From Purpureocillium takamizusanense (taxonomy: Eukaryota > Ascomycota > Sordariomycetes > Hypocreales > Ophiocordycipitaceae), in the NCBI RefSeq assembly GCF_022605165.1, contig NC_063071.1, positions 2,480,001 through 2,544,000 of the forward strand: 64,000 nucleotides of DNA, given 5' to 3'. Positions 1 to 12,408 of this stretch are shown piece by piece (position 1 is the stretch's first letter; every line of letters starts with the position of its first letter). The notes below the pieces were generated by a model. The model was not told where the DNA came from. It saw only the letters and a list, made by a program, of their open reading frames with translations, and did no database searches. Position numbers and translations under genes: made by a program.

Positions 1-169
1 ATAGGAATATATAGAGATAAAAGGGGTAATAATAATAGAAAGATAAAATAGGTAGTTAACATAGTAAAGTAATTTAATTACTTAATTTTTTTTTATCTCG
101 TTTAGACTAAGAGGTAACGGTCTTATATATAATAAAATAGATATAGCCTTTAATTTAATTATCTATATT

Positions 170-357
170 AGTCTATATAATATAACTATATAATATAACT
201 ATATAATATAACTATATCATATAACTATATTATTAGTCTATATAACTATATAATATAACTATATAATATAACTATATATTATATAACTATATACTATAAC
301 TATATACTATAACTATATAATATAACTATATATTATATAACTATATACTATAGATAA
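170..357. repeat. AT minisatellite, 13-15 bp unit
   Basis: Imperfect head-to-tail copies of a unit close to CTATATAATATAA, about a dozen copies with small length variants such as CTATATATTATATAA. No coding content. Confidence 0.85.
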
Positions 358-492
358 AATATCCCGACGGGTATTTAATAAATATCCGACGGATATTTAT
401 ATAAGAGACTAGGCGATAATAGGTATAGTCCTAATTACTATATAGAGACTAGACCCGACTAGCCTTATTAAGGTTCTAGCTATAACGCTATG

Positions 493-772
493 CTAAATTT
501 AGCTATAGGTCTAGACTTAAGACTAAAGCTACGCTAAATTTAGCTATACTTAGCTATATTCAGCTATAATGCCAAGCTGAAAAATAGTATTAGACCGACG
601 GATAGATAATCAGACCGAAGGCCGAGTCTATTTTATTATATATAGGGCTATTGCCTCCCAGTCTAGATGAGATAGAAGATTAAGCAATTTTAATTACCTT
701 TACTGTCTCTATATATCCCTATTTCCTTGTTATCTTTACCTTCCTCTGCCTTTATCCCTCTTTCTTATACTT
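493..772 (+). repeat. LTR-like direct repeat, copy 1
   Basis: This segment is repeated at about 1,842-2,162 in the same orientation with long identical stretches. Copy 1 reads CTAAATTTAG where copy 2 reads CTGAATTCAG, so the two differ mainly by C/T and G/A changes as expected of RIP. The pair could be the two LTRs of a short (about 1.3 kb spacing) non-autonomous retroelement, or two independent insertions; I could not find target duplications that decide this. Confidence 0.6.
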
Positions 773-1436
773 ATATACCCTTAAGCTACTATAATATTAA
801 AACTTAATAGTAAATACCCTTACTTACTTCCTTATTTAAGCGCGAAATAATTACGAGTTATTAATAAAGTAATTATATTATATAAGCGAGAAATTAACTA
901 AAAGGGCGCCTTAAAGATTTATTCTTAATAATTAAGAAAATAATAAAGGAAAGCTATAAAAGGAAGATTAATAAAGGAAAGATTAATAAAAGAAAGATCG
1001 ATAAAAGAAAGATAATAAAAAAAAGATAATAAAGGAAAACCCTAAAATAAGAGACTTATAAAGGTAGGCTAAAATACCTTAGAAACCCCTATAATGAAAC
1101 GCTATAAGATAGCGGAATCTCCTTATAAATATCGTCGAAACGATTAGCTATTAAATACTTAAAATCGATAATTATAGTTTTAATATTATTAATAAATAAT
1201 ATCTTTACTATAATCTAACTTATATAACCTATATCTCTATCGAATAGCTAAAGGGTAATATACCTCTTTTAAAGGCTTATATCGTCTTAGCTAGCTTATA
1301 TAAGAATATTAGTAATTCGCTATAGAAATAGTTATAATAATATATTACTTACTTAAAGGCTAGGATATAGAAATATACCTATAAGAAAAAAGCGGCGTAA
1401 TATCTCTAAAGTAGACGCCTAAATACGCTACTATTA

Positions 1437-1632
1437 GTCTATATATATAATATAACTATATATATAATATAACTATATATATAATATAACTATATATATA
1501 ATATAACTATATATATAATATAACTATATATATAATATAACTATATATATAATATAACTATATATATAATATAACTATATATATAATATAACTATATATA
1601 TAATATAACTATATATATAATATAACTATATA
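1437..1632. repeat. AT minisatellite, 17 bp unit
   Basis: About eleven near-perfect tandem copies of the 17-bp unit CTATATATATAATATAA. It lies between the two LTR-like direct repeats. Being so homogeneous, it is likely younger than, or maintained independently of, the surrounding degenerate DNA. Confidence 0.88.
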
Positions 1633-1841
1633 TTATAGTGCCTAGATAAATATTTATCTAGTTTAAATACCTAGATAAACATTTATCTAACTAATAGTTA
1701 TATTTTATACCTAGGTAAATATTTATCCTATATATATTATAGCCGGATAAATATTTATCCAGAATTTTATAATAGCGGCTAGTCTATTATGCCGACGGCT
1801 AGTCTATTATACCGACTTTAGCGTATAAGACTAAAGCCACG

Positions 1842-2162
1842 CTGAATTCAGCTATAGGTCTAGACTGAAGACTAAAGCCACGCTGAATTCAGCTATATTC
1901 AGCTATATTCAGCTATAACGCCAAGCTGAAAAATAGTATTAGACCGACGGATAGATAATCAGACCGAAGGCCGAGTCTATTTTATTATATATAGGGCTGT
2001 TGCCTCCCAGTCTAGATGAGATAGAAGATTAAGCAAATTCAATACCTTTACTATCTCTATTACCTATTTTATCTCTCTATTATTATTACCCCTTTTGTCT
2101 CTATATATCCCTATTTCCTTATTATCTTTACCTTCCTCTGCCTTTATCCCTCTTTCTTATAC
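1842..2162 (+). repeat. LTR-like direct repeat, copy 2 (less mutated)
   Basis: Second copy of the repeat at 493-772. It keeps more C and G at the differing sites, so it is the less RIP-altered copy. It carries about 39 extra bases (around 2,060-2,098) of pyrimidine-rich sequence that partly duplicates its neighbour. Confidence 0.6.
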
Positions 2163-3874
2163 TTAATTACTATAATATCGAAATTAAAGAAATAAAAAAT
2201 ATAATAAAATACCCTCTTATCTATAATATACGCGCTTAAATTATATTATTTAAAGAGGAAGCCCTTATGCTATTTATTATTATTTAAGCGGCTTAAGATG
2301 CTTAGCCCTTAGCGGCCCTTATTTTAGGAATATAGACCTTATATAGGCTAAGGCTAGGAATAAAGAAAGATATTAATAAGATTAAGGGTATTATTATAAT
2401 TAAAGCCTTATAAATATTAAAGCTAGCTATAAAAATACCCTCTATAGTTTTAATACCTTTATTACTTATATTATTTTTAAGAGCTAGCTTTAACTTAAAA
2501 ATTTTAGCTATAAAGTAATAAAATAGGAAATACCTCTTAGATTAAGGCAATTCTATTTAAAAAGTAATAAAAAGACGATTATATATTAAATATAGAAGTA
2601 AAGGGAATAGGGTTATTATAGCGAAGTAATAAACTTATAAGTAAGACTATTATAGCTTTATTAATTAAACCTTAAGCCGCTATAGCTTTATTAATTAAAA
2701 CTTAAGTAACTATAAAGCCGCTAGCTTAAGACTAATAGATTACCTTACTTAAGTAAAGTAATAAATTTACTATTAAGGAGATAATTTAATAATGCTTACT
2801 TATAGCCCCTTAAATATAACTTAAGTTATTAGCTAAGAATACGCTAAAGGCTATAATAAAAGGTACCTTTAAGCCCCTTAAGGGGTAATTAAATATTCTA
2901 ACCCTACCTTAAAGGCATTATATATAAATAAGGACGAAAAAAATTAATAATAAATAAGTTTAAAATAAATAAATAACTAATATATAATATATATTTAATA
3001 TAATAGACCTTATATATCTTAGGTAAATAAGCTAGATAGTTAATATTAAAGTATAAGCTATTATAGTAATAATACCCGATATATTTCTATAAGTAGTAAA
3101 TAAGTTCGAAACTATATTAAGTATACTATTAAGCTAGACTTACCTTTCTTTATTACCTCTAGGGGTAATTAATAGAAACTTCTAGCCTATAGTTAAGTAA
3201 TTAATTAAATCCTATATTATAAAAGGACCTTAAATTAAATATAAAGGGATATTAAGAAAGACCCTTATATAAAGTAAACTAATAAGTAATGCCGCTAAGA
3301 CTCTATAAGTAAAAAAGGAGTTAAATAAACTATAAATCAATATAATAGATAATAAGGCGCTTATAAAGAGATAGCGATAAAGATAGCCCTAATATTATAG
3401 CTCTTTCTTAAGGTAAGGGTATCTATTATTAAGGAAGAGTATATTAATAAAAAAAGGCATAAAAGAAGGAATAAAAAAGAATAAAAGAGGGAAAATAGCT
3501 TAAGGGAGACGAAAAATAGCTAAAGGAATAGCTAAGGGTAAAAAAGGGCTATAAGGATAAGACTATAAGGATAACTATAAAAAAGGGAAGCTTTCTTAAT
3601 TAAAGGGAGTATAATATACCTCTTTAGTTATAGTTAATAATATTTATTCTTTTTACCTTATTTTTAGTACTTTAGATATAAGTATACTTTAATAATATAA
3701 GTACCGTACTTAAGGCGCGGATCGCTATATAGTTTTATAACTAAGTATAAATATAAGTATTTAACGTTAAAGATTATCTAATTAGCCTATAATTAACCTT
3801 TCGGCTATAAAGATAGTTTAGAATTCGGTATCCTTATGCGGTAATGCATTAAGTAGAGATAAGAAAAAGTAAAG

Positions 3875-4300
3875 GACGAAGAGGATTACGTCCCGCGGGT
3901 TTAATATCTTTCTCGCCTTAATATAGTACTTACCGCTATAACGCTCGATAGGCTCTTTATATATGTTTTTATTAGCGTAAAAGGTAGTATAAATAATATA
4001 ACGCTTTTATAGGTTACGATAAGTATAAGCTTTAAGGTATTAACGAACCGTTATTATCTTAGCGATTAAGGCTTCCTTATTTCTAAAGGAATCTTTATGC
4101 CTTTAATTAGCGTTCGTTATTATCTTAATAACTAAAGATATATATATTAAATAAGCCCGCTAAAGTTAAGGAGCTTTTTAATCTTCGTTACGCGAAGCTT
4201 TAAGTTATCGTAGAATAAGTTTTCGGTTAGCTAAAGAGGAAGTTTAAGATCGTAAGGTATAACCTAGCGGAATACTATTTCCGCGGCTAGATAAAGATTA
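3875..4300 (+). pseudogene. Harbinger transposase relic of element A
   Basis: Translating + with stops ignored gives a stretch that follows the conserved block after the first catalytic Asp in HARBI1/PIF transposases (hydrophobic VLT...L..LF.YV, then V-x-G-S-x-N). The homologous block of element B is at about 30,605-30,790. Glu/Gly codons are often changed to Lys/Arg/Ser and Gln/Trp codons to stops. The frame is dead; only the best-preserved part is delimited. Confidence 0.6.
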
Positions 4301-5703
4301 TATATACCGTAACGGGCCTCTAGAACTTTATCTAGCTCGATAGTAATATCGATATATTATTTAAGGCCGGGTTAAAGGAAGATCTTAATTAATTACGTAA
4401 GAAAGTAATTTAGCCGGCTAGCGAGATAGTAAAGGAGTTTCGTAACGCTATCGCGAAGGATAACTAAGATATATTAAGGTATACCTTATAGATATAGTAG
4501 AAAGCGAGGATATATTTAATAATAGCTTTAACGATGAATAGAGAGATTAATAAAAGGTTAAAAATATAGCTATAATATATTATATTATAAGGGAGTAAAA
4601 AGGTATATTCTATATATATTTAAATAGTTACCTAGCCTATAAGGCTAGCTAGCTAGCCGCTTATATAAAAAAGTTATCGTTTTTATTATTAATAGGGCCT
4701 GCCCTTTAATACCTATATTAATAGCTTTATTAATAGCTTTATTAATACCTTTAATAAGCGGCCTTATTTAACTATTAAGGTATGCCTTCTTTAGCGCTTT
4801 ATTATCGCTAGCGCTATTCTATATAATTACTTAATATCTCTCTATTATAGTAGCGGTAAACTTAATAAGTTAGTATAGCTATAACTTCTTAAACTAACTT
4901 TTATAGTCCTTTAAAGCCTTTCTAATATTATTAGCGCTAAGCTTATAATTTAATATTACGAATAAAGTCTATAACGATACTAAATTATAAAGAAATATAA
5001 AGACTAAATCTAATAAGCCTATAATATTATTATCGATTATTTATTTCTTCCTTAGCTACTATAATAATAATATAGAGCTTATAGTCTACTTTATTATTTA
5101 TTAGTTAGATAATAAAGAAGTAACTAAAATACCTTATATAGCCGGCGTTATCGTTAATGCCCTTAATATTAGTATTAGCGTTAGCGGCTATATGCCCTTA
5201 TCTTTAATTTCGTCTTTATTTCTAGCTTTATTATTAATTTCTTTAATAGTCTTTTAGGCCTCTTTTACTTATAAAAAGCTATTAAGATTAACTACCTCGA
5301 TCTCTTTATTATTATCGACTTTAATAATATAGCTAGTAATAAATATATTCGATAGGAATATAGTATTATATAGACTTACCTAAGATAAGCTAATTATATA
5401 TAATTAATACCCTTTTTCTTTAAATCTTTAATTATATTTAGCCTATTATTTATTTATAGCCTTAAATATACCTATCTCTTCGTTATATATATAGCTTATA
5501 CCGTAAAAGTCTCTTATCTATAAGAAATAGCGATATTTCTTCTAAAGGTTACTATAATAGTTATATAGTCTCTTAATAGTCTAATTTAAGTATAGCGACG
5601 GAAAATAGTCCTTAAGTAATAGTATAATCGTCTTTATTATCGACTTTATATATATAGCTTTATCTAACTCGAGCCTACCTTTATTTCGAGCCTTATATAA
5701 GAA

Positions 5704-6131
5704 TATTATAAACGCTAGATATAGAAAGGAGCTAACCTAACTAAAAGAGGCATAAGGCTTAGGACGGCCTAATAACCGGCCTAATAGGGCTAGGCAGCTA
5801 GTAAAGAGAAGCACCCTAGGTAGGGGTTACGTAACCTAAGAGGTAATCGAAAGGATTATACTTTAATTACCTCGAATAATACTAGAGATTAAGAGGATTA
5901 CTATATAATTAGGAAGATTAATAAAGAGATAGGTAAGTATATATATTATAGTTATTATTAAAGTAAATAGCTAGATCTTTAATAATTAATTTAAATATCT
6001 AAGTATTTATTACTTAAGTAAGAAATATAAACCTTCTTAATAGACTTTATAAATCTTTATTATTTATTATTAAGCTTAATATATTTCTTAAGTAATAATA
6101 AACCTTAAGATCCCTTTAAGGCTCTATTATA
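5704..6131 (+). repeat. 5' LTR of the chromovirus
   Basis: 428 bp. It aligns end to end with 12,021-12,408 joined to 15,768-15,811. Differences are almost all C/T or G/A; for example this copy keeps GGACGGCC where the 3' copy has AGATAGCC. The element-proximal end reads GCTCTATTATA at 6,121-6,131. Confidence 0.88.
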
Positions 6132-8159
6132 TTTTAATTACTTTTATTTAATATATTACTCTTAATAACTAATAAATAATATATCTACCGCTAGCGGTAA
6201 TACTTAAAACCTTAAGTAAATACTTATTAATATATAAGCTAAACTTCGATAATTCTATAAGTAAGTTTATAATAATATTAAAGGAAGAACTTTAAGTATC
6301 TTTAAATTCCTTAAGCTTAAATCTTATAACGGTTAGAAAGGTAATATTAGATCTTTCTTAACTTAAGCTAAGGCTTACCTTTATATAAATAATATTATTA
6401 TTAGACTTATTATATAAATATTTTATATTAGGAATCTCTTAATTAAAAAAGCCTTTAAATAATAAGAACTTACCTTAAGGAATTACTTAAATTATAAAAA
6501 TAATATAAATAAAGATAAAGAAATTAATAATATCTTTATTAACTATATAGCCTTTAAATAGCGATTTATAATTATTTTTAGAGACCTTAATAAAGAAAGG
6601 ACTATTATATAATATTTAAAAAATCTTAAATAGACTAGATTAACTATATATTATAATCGTAAGTTTTAATACTATATATTTAAACTTAATCTTAAAGATA
6701 ATGCCTTTATAGAATACTTCTATAATAGACTTTAAGAAGATATAAAAAATAAACTTAATAAGGTCGATAAACTAAATAAATTTAATAAATATATAAAAAT
6801 AATAATTAAGATTAATAATTATAATTATTAATATTAATTAAAACGAGAAATAAAAGAGGGTATTTTATTAAAACTTATATACTTTAAGTTAATTAAAGAA
6901 AACCTTATCGATATTATTTTATAGCTTATAGATATTATAGTAGACTTATAGACCTTAATGCTATTTTATATAATAATAAAAAGTAAAAGACTTATTATAA
7001 TTATAAAAAGATTAAATATTTTATAAATAAATATTAATAGAAAAAACGAGACTAAAAATTAATCTTTAAACGATAAGCTTATATAGTTATTAAAGAAAGA
7101 GTCTTTAATTATATAAGCCTTTACTTTTCGGGATATTATAATAATAATTATTAAACTTATAAATCTAATAAAGATAGATTTAAATAATACTTAAAGAAGC
7201 TTAAAGAGCGATCTTTAACTATAATATAATAAGACTAACCTTATCGAAGGGATATTAAAAAATGCCTTATTAATATATAATAAAATATTAGCCTTACTAT
7301 ATAGTAATTTATATAAGATTAAGAATATAAAACCTAACTTAATAAATATTATAACGATCGACTTAAATATTATAGGATTAAAACCCTAAAGGGAAAAAGT
7401 AATATATCCTTAAAATATAACTATTATATAAGCTTATAAGAAAAGGTAGCTTTATTACCTTCTTTTAAAAGATATAAAGAAGATATCTTAACTATAAAGT
7501 AACTTCTCGCTATTATTTAATAAAAATATTAAAAATACTCTTAAACTTAACTAATATAAAACGACTATAATTTTCTTTACCTAAACTTATTAAAATATAG
7601 ATATATCCTATAATTTAGCTATATTTATATATTATATCCTTTATACCTTTAAAATAAACTAAAATATAAATAAATACCTATATAATTAATACCTCTTTAA
7701 ATAATACCTAATATTATCTATATAACTTAAGTATTAAAGTATAATATATTAATAAAGGGTATAAAATAAAAAGCTAAATTATATTATTAGCTATTAAATT
7801 AAGCTACCTTAATCTTACCTTTTTATATAAAAGAAACCTTTACTTACTTATATTAAAAAAGCTTAAATAAAGGGCTTAATTAATATATCTTTTTTACGGT
7901 ATAATTTATAAGAGGAAATATAATATAAGAAAATATTAACTAATCTATATTAAAATTAATTTAAATATCTTAGATATTAATATCTTTTAGGATATAAATA
8001 GCTCTTTAAGTAATAGACTTATTATCGCTAAAAAACTATTAAGTAAGATAATAAAAGGATTATTATCCCTTATTAATAAAAGGATCTTTATAAATATAAA
8101 AAATAAAAATTATAAATATTTACTTATACCGATAAATATTAAAAAACGATAAATCTAAG

Positions 8160-11100
8160 TAATAATCGATAGTAAAGTATAAAGAAACTATATCTTATTA
8201 AATCTTATTAATAAATTAAAATTACCTTAAAAATAGAAAAATAAGCCTTATTAATTTAAAACTATAAAAAGAGAATTTATTAATTATAATTATAAAGTAA
8301 TTAATATAAAAATTATATACTTCTTAATTATTATTAATAAAAGATAATATAATTTAAAGCTTAATATTATAGATATCTTAATATATTAAATTATATTAAG
8401 GATACCTTAATTATAAGTAATCTTAAAGTTAATTAAAGTATAGGCTAACTTTAATAAGATATATTAAAAAGTAAATTAATTATTAAAAAATAAATTAATT
8501 TAAAAAATTAAAATACCCCTTTAAATAAATCGATAAAAAGAGCCCTTAAGATTTATATAATTATTAAAGAGCTTAAATTAATACTTAACGAAAAGATTCT
8601 TAAAGAATATTATTAATATAATAAATTATTTAGTAATAAGCTAAAAATAAGACTTTTAAAATATAGCTAATAAGACTATAAAATACCCTTAAAGCCTAAA
8701 GTAAAACTTAAGTTCTATAAAATCTACTTATTTAATAAAGAAAAAATAAAAGCCCTTAATAGCTATTTTAAGGAAAACTTAAGGAAAGGATATTTTCGAT
8801 TATTAATATTATTAATAAGATATCCTATCTTATTTATATTAAAGAAAAATATAAAATATAAAATATATATAGATTATTAATAATTAAATAATATTATAAT
8901 TAAAATCGATATTTATTACCTTTAATTATAAAACTATAAGATAAACTCTATAGTATTAATTACTTTATAATATTAAACTTAAAAAAAGTATATAATTTAA
9001 TTTAAATTAAAGATAGTAAAGAATAGAAAATAGCCTTTTAAATAAGATATAAATTATATAAGTATTTAATTATACCTTTTAGATTACTTAATATACCTAT
9101 AAGCTTTTAAATTATAATTAATAATATCTTTAAAAAATACCTTAATATATTTATTATAGTTTACTTAAATAATATCTTTATCTTCTTTAAGATATTAAAA
9201 GAATATAAATAATATATCTATAAGGTTTTAAAGAAACTTTAAGATATAAAGCTCTTTATAGAAGTAAAGAAATATAAATTCTATAAATAATATATTAAGT
9301 TCCTAAAATATAAAATTACCTTTAAATTTATTAATATAGACCTAAATAAAGTTAAGACTATTAAGGATTAGCCTTTTTTAATTAATATTAAAGAAGTATA
9401 AGCTTTCTTAAGTTTTATTAATTTTTATTAAAGATATATTAAGAATTTTAAAGTAATTAATATTTTTTTAATTAATTTAATAAAAAAAGATCGACTTTTT
9501 ATTTAAAACGAAAAGGAATAAGCTATATTCGATAATATTAAATAAATAATATTAAAAGAACTTATTTATACCTTATTAAACTTATCTCGATTTTTTAAAG
9601 TTAAAATTAATATCTTAAATTAGGTATTTAATAGATAACTAAAATAATAAAATAAAGAAAGATAATTATACTTTATTGCCTTTTATTTAAAAAAGCTTAA
9701 TAAACTAAAACTTAATTACTTAATTTATAATAAAGAACTTATAGTAATTATTAAAGTATTTAAAAAATAGAAATATTATTTAAGTAATATAATAATAATA
9801 ATTAAGGTCTATATTAATTATAAAAACCTAATTAGCTTTATAATAATAAAGGAATTAAATAAATATTAAATTTAATAATATAAATTTTTATTAAAGTTTA
9901 ACTTTAAGATTATTTATTATAAAAAAAGCAAAAATAAATAAGTTAATATATTAAGCTAACGAAAAGATCTTAAGTCCTTAATAAAAATATAATAAGTCGC
10001 GATTTTATAATTAAACGATAAAGGTATATTAAAATTAAATATATAATAAGTTAATATAATATAAAAAGTCGAACTTAATTAAAAATAGAATTAATATATT
10101 TAATAAGCCTATATAAATAACGAACTTATAAGTAAATAAAAAACGAACCTAGCCTTATTTAAAAAATAAGATATACTTTTATTTAATAATTAATATTATA
10201 TTCTTATATAACTTTAAAAAAAGCTTATTAAAGAAATATATAAGTATTAATTATATAAATATTAAGGGGTCTATAAGACCCTTACGAGACTATAATAGAC
10301 TTAAGATTTCCTTAAGGTAAGATATATAATATAAAAAGTTATTCGAAACTATAATATATATAATAAAGCTAAAAGTAATTACTATATACCTTATAAAAAA
10401 CTCTAATTAATATTATTATTAAATAAAGTATAAGATATAATTATACTTAACTTTATTATTAAGTTATTTTTATTAAAGGAATTAATAATAAAAATAATTT
10501 ATAATAATATCTTAATTATTATAAAGAAGCTTATAAAATATAAGTATTTTATACCTTATAAAGAGTTAAGTATAACTTAAGACTTAATATATATATTTAT
10601 TTAAGTAATAATAAGCTAATATAGCCTATTAAAATAATTAATCTTAGATCGAGATAAACTCTTTATATCTAATTTCTAAAAGAGCTTAATATAATAACTA
10701 AAAGTTAAATATTCCCTATTTATAATATTTTACCTATAGATAAATAGATAAATAGATAAATTAAATAACTTAATTAAATACTTAAGTAATATTTATAATA
10801 TTATATTAATTATAAATAAAATAATTAAGTAAAGCTATTATTAATAGCTTAATAAGCTTATAATAGCTTAAATAATAAAGCTATTAATATATTACCCTTT
10901 AAAATAAAATAAAATATTATATTAATAAAAAGAGATTAAAAAGATTAACTTTAAAGGAGGGGGATAAAGTATATCTCTTTCGACGAAATATTAAAATAAA
11001 GAGACCTAGCGGAAAACTCGACTAAAAGAAAATCGGACTATTTAAAATTATAAAGAAAATCTTAAAAACTAGCTATAGACTATTACTATCTTAGAATATA

Positions 11101-11315
11101 AGGATATACCTTATATTTTATATTTTATTATTAAAATTAATATTTAAGAAAGTAAAGCTTAAAATAAATATCGAAATAAAAAAAATAAGAATATAATATT
11201 AATTAAATACTAGACTTAAGACTAAGAGAATATAGAATTAAGTACCTTATTAAGTAAAAAGGTTATAAATATATAGAAAATATATAAAAACCTAGTTTTT
11301 ATTTAAAGAAGTACC
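8160..11315 (+). pseudogene. Chromovirus pol relic (PR-RT-RH-IN-chromodomain)
   Basis: The reading frame is destroyed by many stops but motifs can be followed. The protease D-S-G site at 8,165 is now D-S-K (GGA to AAA). The reverse transcriptase active site at 9,162-9,173 reads Y-L-N-N instead of Y-L-D-D. The integrase zinc-binding region keeps the G-V-x-K-T-L-x-R-L pattern. The integrase core motif at 10,645-10,680 ends in a Trp codon turned to TAA. At 11,243-11,299 a chromodomain signature (LIK-W-KGY ... EN-x-W-x-P) is seen with both Trp codons as TAA. All these changes are G-to-A or C-to-T. A gag region must lie in about 6,200-8,100 but I could not assign it motif by motif. Confidence 0.85.
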
Positions 11316-12020
11316 CTTAATTAATATATTAATTCTATTAATAAAATTAAACTTTATTAATATCGAGAGAGATAAGGCTATATCGAGGTAGACTATATCT
11401 TACTCTTTAATAAAATCCGATAGAAGTTAATCTAAGCCTAATAAAGTAAGGCGCGCCCCCTTAACGTAACGCTACTCTTTCTTTACTTCCTCTTACTTAA
11501 CCCGCTTAAGCTCCTTTACGCTATTAATCCTATAAGAAATAGCCTATATTATTTTCTTAAACTATATCTTCTTTTATTTTCGAAGCTATAATACTTATTA
11601 GTACTTAGCTAAAGCCTTCTCCTTAGCCTCTTTTAATTCGCGCTCTAGCTTTAAGTATTACTTAGTAATTCCTTATAGTTATAATAGCGATATCCCTAAG
11701 ATATTATAACGGGATTAATTATCCTTAATATACTATATATAGCGACTAAAGTCGAGTAATAATGCCTAATACTATACTAAACCGCGCGATTAATAATATA
11801 AATAAGATAGTATAGTAAAGATATAAGGATTATTAAGGATAGAAGTAAGAAAATCGTTATAACGAATAAAAGACGATTTCGCTTTTACTTATTACTTAAA
11901 GATATAGTTAAAAGATATTATAGGCTAGGATATAAGAAAGAAGAAGCTTATTAATATATAAAAAAGGACGCGACTTATTTATATAGCCTTAAAGGTAAGA
12001 CTAAAGAAGTAAGGGAATAA

Positions 12021-12408
12021 TATTATAAACGCTAAATAAAAAAGGGAGCTAACTTAACTAAAAAAGGCATAAGGCTTAAGATAGCCTAATAACTAGCTTA
12101 ATAAGGCTAGGTAGCTAATAAAGAGAAGTACCCTAGGAGTTATATAACTTAAGAAGTAATTAAAGGGATTATATTTCGATTACCTTAAGTAATACTAAAG
12201 ATTAGGAGGATTACTATATAATCGGGAAGATTAATAAAGAGATAGGTAAATATATATACTATAGTTATTACTAGAGTAAATAGCTAGATCTTTAGTAATT
12301 AATTTAAGTATCTAAGTATTTATTACTTAAGTAAGAAGTATAAACCTTCTTAACGGACTTCGTAAATCTTTATTACTTATTATTAAGCCTAATATACCTC
12401 TTAAGTAA
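12021..12408 (+). repeat. 3' LTR of the chromovirus, main part
   Basis: Begins TATTATAAACGC exactly as the 5' LTR and is preceded by a purine-rich tract. It is interrupted after CTTAAGTA (12,400-12,407) by the TIR-bounded element; the remaining about 44 bp of the LTR are at 15,768-15,811. Confidence 0.88.

Larger units (their letters stand above)
1..3650. repeat. AT-rich, RIP-like degenerate repeat block
   Basis: The stretch is built almost only of A, T and short islands of G/C, is saturated with TA dinucleotides and stop codons in all frames, and holds no open frame of gene length. Such composition beside normal GC-rich genes is the known footprint of RIP on repeated DNA in Pezizomycotina. 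Inside it I can separate two minisatellites and one pair of direct repeats, listed separately. The piece from about 2,170 to 3,650 carries no motif I can name; part of it (about 3,400-3,560) is strikingly purine-rich on the + strand. It may include the lost left end of the Harbinger-type element that becomes recognisable from about 3,650. Confidence 0.85.
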
